In this document: one piece after another, positions 18,156-21,456 of the stretch
Layout: each line of letters opens with the position of its first letter
How positions within the stretch are numbered: position 1 is the stretch's first letter
From: Larix sibirica
Lineage: Eukaryota > Streptophyta > Pinopsida > Pinales > Pinaceae
Assembly: GCA_004151065.3 (NCBI GenBank)
Contig: NWUY0300003984.1
Location: 8,868 to 30,323 of the forward strand
Direction: 5' to 3'
Length of the DNA stretch: 21,456 bases
The notes under the pieces: model-generated
Databases searched by the model: none
Told to the model about the DNA's origin: nothing
Seen by the model: only the letters and a program-made list of their open reading frames with translations
Translations under genes and position numbers: made by a program

Positions 18156-18290
18156 CTAGTTTCATCCCTCGTGTGCCAGCTAGAGATATTATCTCCCTTT
18201 CCATATTGGATCCATGATTATCNCTAGTTTCATCCCTCGTGTGCTAGCTAGAGATATTAGCTCCCTTTCCATATTGGATCCATGATTATC
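18156..18290. repeat. 67-bp direct duplication flanking a single N
   Basis: Unit 1 at 18156-18222 and unit 2 at 18224-18290 are the same length, differ at two positions, and are separated only by the N at 18223. Both begin ctagtttcatccctcgtgtg and end ggatccatgattatc. Confidence 0.9.
18223..18223. other. Ambiguous base (N) between duplicate units
   Basis: The N separates two near-identical 67-base units. This is the expected appearance of two overlapping contig ends joined without merging. Confidence 0.65.
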
Positions 18291-18328
18291 GTGTTGATTC
18301 TATTATTAATGTACTTGTCTTGTTAATT

Positions 18329-18379
18329 GGGGACGAGGTGACCTTCTATTTGAGCTGCTACTCTTTACACCTCGTCCCC
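18329..18379. repeat. Perfect 12-bp inverted repeat, 27-base loop
   Basis: ggggacgaggtg at 18329-18340 pairs with cacctcgtcccc at 18368-18379. As RNA or single-stranded DNA it would form a GC-rich hairpin, which stands out in this AT-rich area. No T-run or gene end adjoins it, so a terminator role is not supported. Confidence 0.75.
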
Positions 18380-18480
18380 TTCACTCTTAGGTGTTGAAGG
18401 GGAATCAGTCTGTTTCATATCCCAAAAACGCCCATGGAAGCCTTGTCCTCCAAGTATGGTATCATACCCTATGTAATAAT

Positions 18481-18673
18481 TTAATTCATATTGGAATAAT
18501 ATTGTTGGTGCCTTGGCTTCTTACTTCTGCACATTTAATTCATATTGGAATAATTAGATGCTTCTTGGTGCTTTGGCTTCTTACTTGGTGCCTTGGAACC
18601 TATGCAACCATTTAATTCGTATTGGATTAATCAAACGCTTCTTGGTGCCTTGGCTTATTACTTCTACACATTG
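18481..18673. repeat. Tandem repeat, three degenerate units of 54-77 bp
   Basis: Units start at 18481, 18535 and 18612 with ttaattcatattgga or ttaattcgtattgga, and contain the box ttggtgccttggctt followed by cttacttc or attacttc. The middle unit holds an extra copy of the box. Length differences suggest unequal slippage or recombination. Confidence 0.75.
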
Positions 18674-20504
18674 ATTTTTCTCAATTGTTGACATGTAGGA
18701 TTGACAAAAATCTGGGTGCATTACTGTATTGACTAGGAGAGGTGATCAACCCTATGAATGAGGAAAGGTAGAACCTAGGATTTGAAAGATATTACATGTG
18801 CATGTTGATTTAACTTGCTTGTATTTTTTATGATAAATTCTATGCACATGGTCTATTCTCTTCTTTGTGTGTTGGATTAATCTTGTGAACTATATGTTGG
18901 ATTATTCTCTTTGTTGCATATGTGTTCTTTCTTATCTCTATGCATGGGATTATTCTTACCTCTATGCATCCCTAAGAAAATTCTATCATATATCTTATTC
19001 AAAGTCTATATCATGACTTCAAATATTATGCTCACATGAATACCAAAGTTTGATCTTTACTAAGGTTGTGAGGAGACAAAACCAGAATCTTTATGCAATG
19101 TGCATTATTTACACCTTTTCTAAATCCATGCACAATGGTTATGAGTTGTCCCATGCTGATGTTTATAAAATAATTACAAAGTGAAGTTCAATCAGGAATA
19201 GAAGGCCAAGAAGAAGTAAAACTAGGTCAAGAAACCTTGGTAGAATTCAAAAGTGGAGCACCAAGTCATTCGACTTAGGGTGTCATTGAGGCCTCAACAA
19301 TTCTATATCTATTATTAATAGCAATCCTTAAAATGTGTTCATGGTTGTATGTTTTCTTACTTAGGCCCATATGACTATTTTTATTTTTGGACTTTATTTT
19401 TTTTATGTTTTTTGTCATGAATTTTTTCCTCATAAAACACCTGAGCTTCAGGGTAAGGATTTATGGTAAGTCTATATATTGCTAAAGGTTTATTATTTTA
19501 AAATATGAGATATAAATTTTATTGTTAGTTCCTATATATTTTTTTGAAATACAATAAGTTGGAATCGAATCATATAATTATCATGAACCATGATATTAAA
19601 TGTAAATTAACTATTAAAATAAATTATGATTTTATTCTTATTTTCATATTTTGGACTATTTAGATAATTTTATAACTAAATTTATGTATCTGTTTGAAGT
19701 TTGTTTTGTGTGATGTATTTCAAACATTCTATTAATACTATTGATCCTATGACATTGGCAATAAAAATTTATTTATATGTTTGAAGTTTGTTTTTTATGA
19801 TGTCGTCTAAACATTGTGTTTATAAGGCGTTAATTGGGCTCATGAGCTTGGTCAAGAAAAACACTCGATTAAGCTTGATAACTCGATCAAGGTATCTATC
19901 GAATGATAGAAACCCTTGATTTAGGGTTGAACTAACCCTTCATCGAGCTAATTCAAAATTCATGATAATTACTCAATCAAGCTTTTCTTAAGGGATCGAT
20001 TGAGCATTTCTGAAGGACTTGACAGAGCTATATTTCTTGATTGGTTTCTTAATTTACAGAATTCAAACTTTTTCAAGGAAGGATTTTTGTAGATGAAACT
20101 TGAAAAGGGTGAAACCCATTCCTCTCTTTCATGTTAGGTGATGGAGTCAAGGCTAGTGGATTCCTTGATGAATATTCTACCAAATGTCATATCATTTCAA
20201 ACTTCCATTTCAATTTATATTTTATATTTAATTTACTCTAGATATTAAGCTAGTTTTTTTTCCATAGTTTCAAAGTTGCACAGAGAAAAATAAATATAAT
20301 AAAAAAAAAACCAAAAAGTTAAAAAAATGTGGAATCTCCATGGATCTTTCCTATTCAAAATGGTCTTTTTAATTTTTCAATTTATGTAAATAATTGGAAA
20401 AATATTGAGGGGAATACAAAGGTATATAAGATGTGATTCAAATATTAATGGATCAACTTCAAAAAATAATTGAAAATAATATTAGAAACATACATATGTG
20501 TGCA
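18674..20504. other. Long AT-rich non-coding spacer
   Basis: No domain or LTR end is recognised. Near 19862-20004 the string actcgat(c/t)aag occurs at 19862 and 19881, with actcaatcaagctt at 19971 and an inverted form near 19993. An A-rich run lies near 20297. Confidence 0.45.

Positions 20505-20542
<38 letters not shown>
20505..20542. repeat. Compound microsatellite (TG)10(AG)9
   Basis: Ten TG units at 20505-20524 are followed directly by nine AG units at 20525-20542. Confidence 0.95.
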
Positions 20543-20543
<1 letters not shown>

Positions 20544-20749
20544 TCTACTCATTTGTTATTTTTTCAGTAAATTTGCAAGGATAATAATTTAATAAAACAA
20601 AATTTTGGAACATTAAATGACACTCGTATTTTTTGAAAAAATAATTGTTAGAAAGAAAACATAATTCCCTACTTACACAAAATAATTCATAAGGATTATA
20701 CAAGTTTTGGCAGCGTCAATACAAGGCACATGAAAAATACCAAATTTTC
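20543..20749. other. AT-rich spacer
   Basis: No signal seen apart from AT-rich composition. Confidence 0.35.
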
Positions 20750-21415
20750 ATTGCCACATTTCATTGAAAATTTTTACCCATCTTCATAGAGTGACCCCAC
20801 AGTTATAGTAGAGACTGAGACATTGGCATTCAACTATCGCTTTTGGAGGAAATTTTTTTATTTTTAATGGTGGTGTGTTGGATACATTGAGATTAGGAGC
20901 CATGGTAGACATAGTGTGAGCAAGAAATGAATCCCTTATGGTTTGTGTCTTTATCACCATCTAATATTCTCTAGCTCTGCCACAATATTCAAACCATGTT
21001 GTGGGGTGATACATTATGGCATGTGCTCAAATTGCCTCTTTGAGAGGTCATTGATGAAGAATTACTTAAAAGCAGAATCAGAGAGGCCACATGTGCGTAT
21101 TTATAATTACTCAAATCCTATAACATAGACCATGAGTATCCCACTCTAGTGTAATTTGGTCAACCTTCCTAGGTATTGGGTATTACATTCAAAATGACCA
21201 TGAGGGATCTGCACAAATTGGCTCCAAGGAACATAACACGAATCAGATTTCCGGTACCATTGCCATTATTGCCAATGTTCTAATTATAAATATAAGACTT
21301 CTAATTTTAACATTTGGAGATCATCCTTAATGCCATAGAGAGAAAATAATGTTCCATTTGGGTAACCCAACCCAAGGGATATGAACCATCAAATTTTTGA
21401 ATGTTGACTTTTGGG
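20750..21415 (-). pseudogene. gag: Ty3/gypsy gag relic of a second family, minus strand
   Basis: Read from 21410 downward: VNIQKFDGSYPLGWVTQMEH, then after a frameshift SLYGIKDDLQMLKLEVL, PWSQFVQI, YLGRLTKL, IRTCGLSDSAF, FFINDLSKRQFEHM and, in another frame, PPLKIKKFPPK followed by YYNCG. This matches a widespread plant gypsy gag whose capsid core begins with a 'FDGxDPxGW' block, has 'GLSD..F...FI.GL' and ends in a 'CYNC' zinc knuckle; here the first Cys is Tyr. More than seven in-frame stops and at least two frameshifts are present. No protease or RT follows below 20750, so it is truncated. It is not the family of the gag at 328. Confidence 0.7.
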
Positions 21416-21456
21416 AAATAATGCCGAGAATTTTTATCCTAAAAGGGTGGAGGCTA

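Noticed and set aside
18329-18379. Rho-independent terminator
   Set aside because: There is no T-run, no upstream gene, and the DNA is eukaryotic.
20943-21128. 61-codon plus-strand frame
   Set aside because: It is antisense to the gypsy gag relic at 20750-21415.
1-21456. tRNA or rRNA genes
   Set aside because: I saw no convincing tRNA A/B box cloverleaf or rRNA segment; matches to tRNA-Met are primer-binding sites only.

Overview
This window looks like repeat-rich intergenic DNA from the nuclear genome of a seed plant, probably a woody one. The evidence is the low gene density, the AT-rich spacers, and the decayed Ty3/gypsy and copia-type LTR retrotransposons carrying primer-binding sites for plant initiator tRNA-Met. 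The species cannot be named from sequence alone. No intact protein-coding gene can be defended, and almost every recognisable coding stretch is a retrotransposon relic with stops and lost motifs.

Layout. (1) At 1-1121 lies the 5' part of a plus-strand Ty3/gypsy element: a primer-binding site at base 2, a leader, then a gag relic from 328 with five in-frame stops, ending at a single N (1122). (2) 1123-1351 looks like a piece of a different LTR in antisense. (3) 1352-4830 holds a minus-strand Ty3/gypsy relic. Read from high to low coordinates it has a degenerate gag zinc knuckle, an aspartic protease with its catalytic Asp lost, a linker, reverse transcriptase with a stop in the YLDD box, and RNase H. 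It is cut off at the start of integrase. All of it stays in one reading frame. (4) 4831-8490 contains unrecognised minus-strand open stretches, one Gly/Phe/Asn-rich and possibly gag-like, then a long AT- and homopolymer-rich spacer. (5) 8491-9828 has two copies of a ~30-bp minisatellite with a CpG-rich dyad, bracketing a possible small minus-strand gene with a TATA box, a Ser/Pro/Phe-rich N-terminus and a good splice acceptor. (6) 9857-13348 has short open stretches, a 29-bp LTR end matching the one at 1351, a ~200-bp tandem duplication and several smaller repeats. (7) 13350-17684 is a decayed LTR element with a 5' LTR, primer-binding site, polypurine tract and truncated 3' LTR, and essentially no readable pol. 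(8) 17685-20749 is mostly non-coding, with a 67-bp duplication around an N, a 12-bp inverted repeat, a tandem repeat and a TG/AG microsatellite. (9) From ~20750 to the end is a minus-strand gag relic from a second Ty3/gypsy family.

The genes do not form a pathway; the region is a record of nested insertion and decay. The three single Ns (1122, 10210, 18223) each sit at a break in sequence content, so some apparent junctions may be assembly joins. I found no convincing new biological system. The items most worth checking are the dyad minisatellites around the possible small gene, the N-associated junctions, and the shared LTR end at 1351 and 10239.
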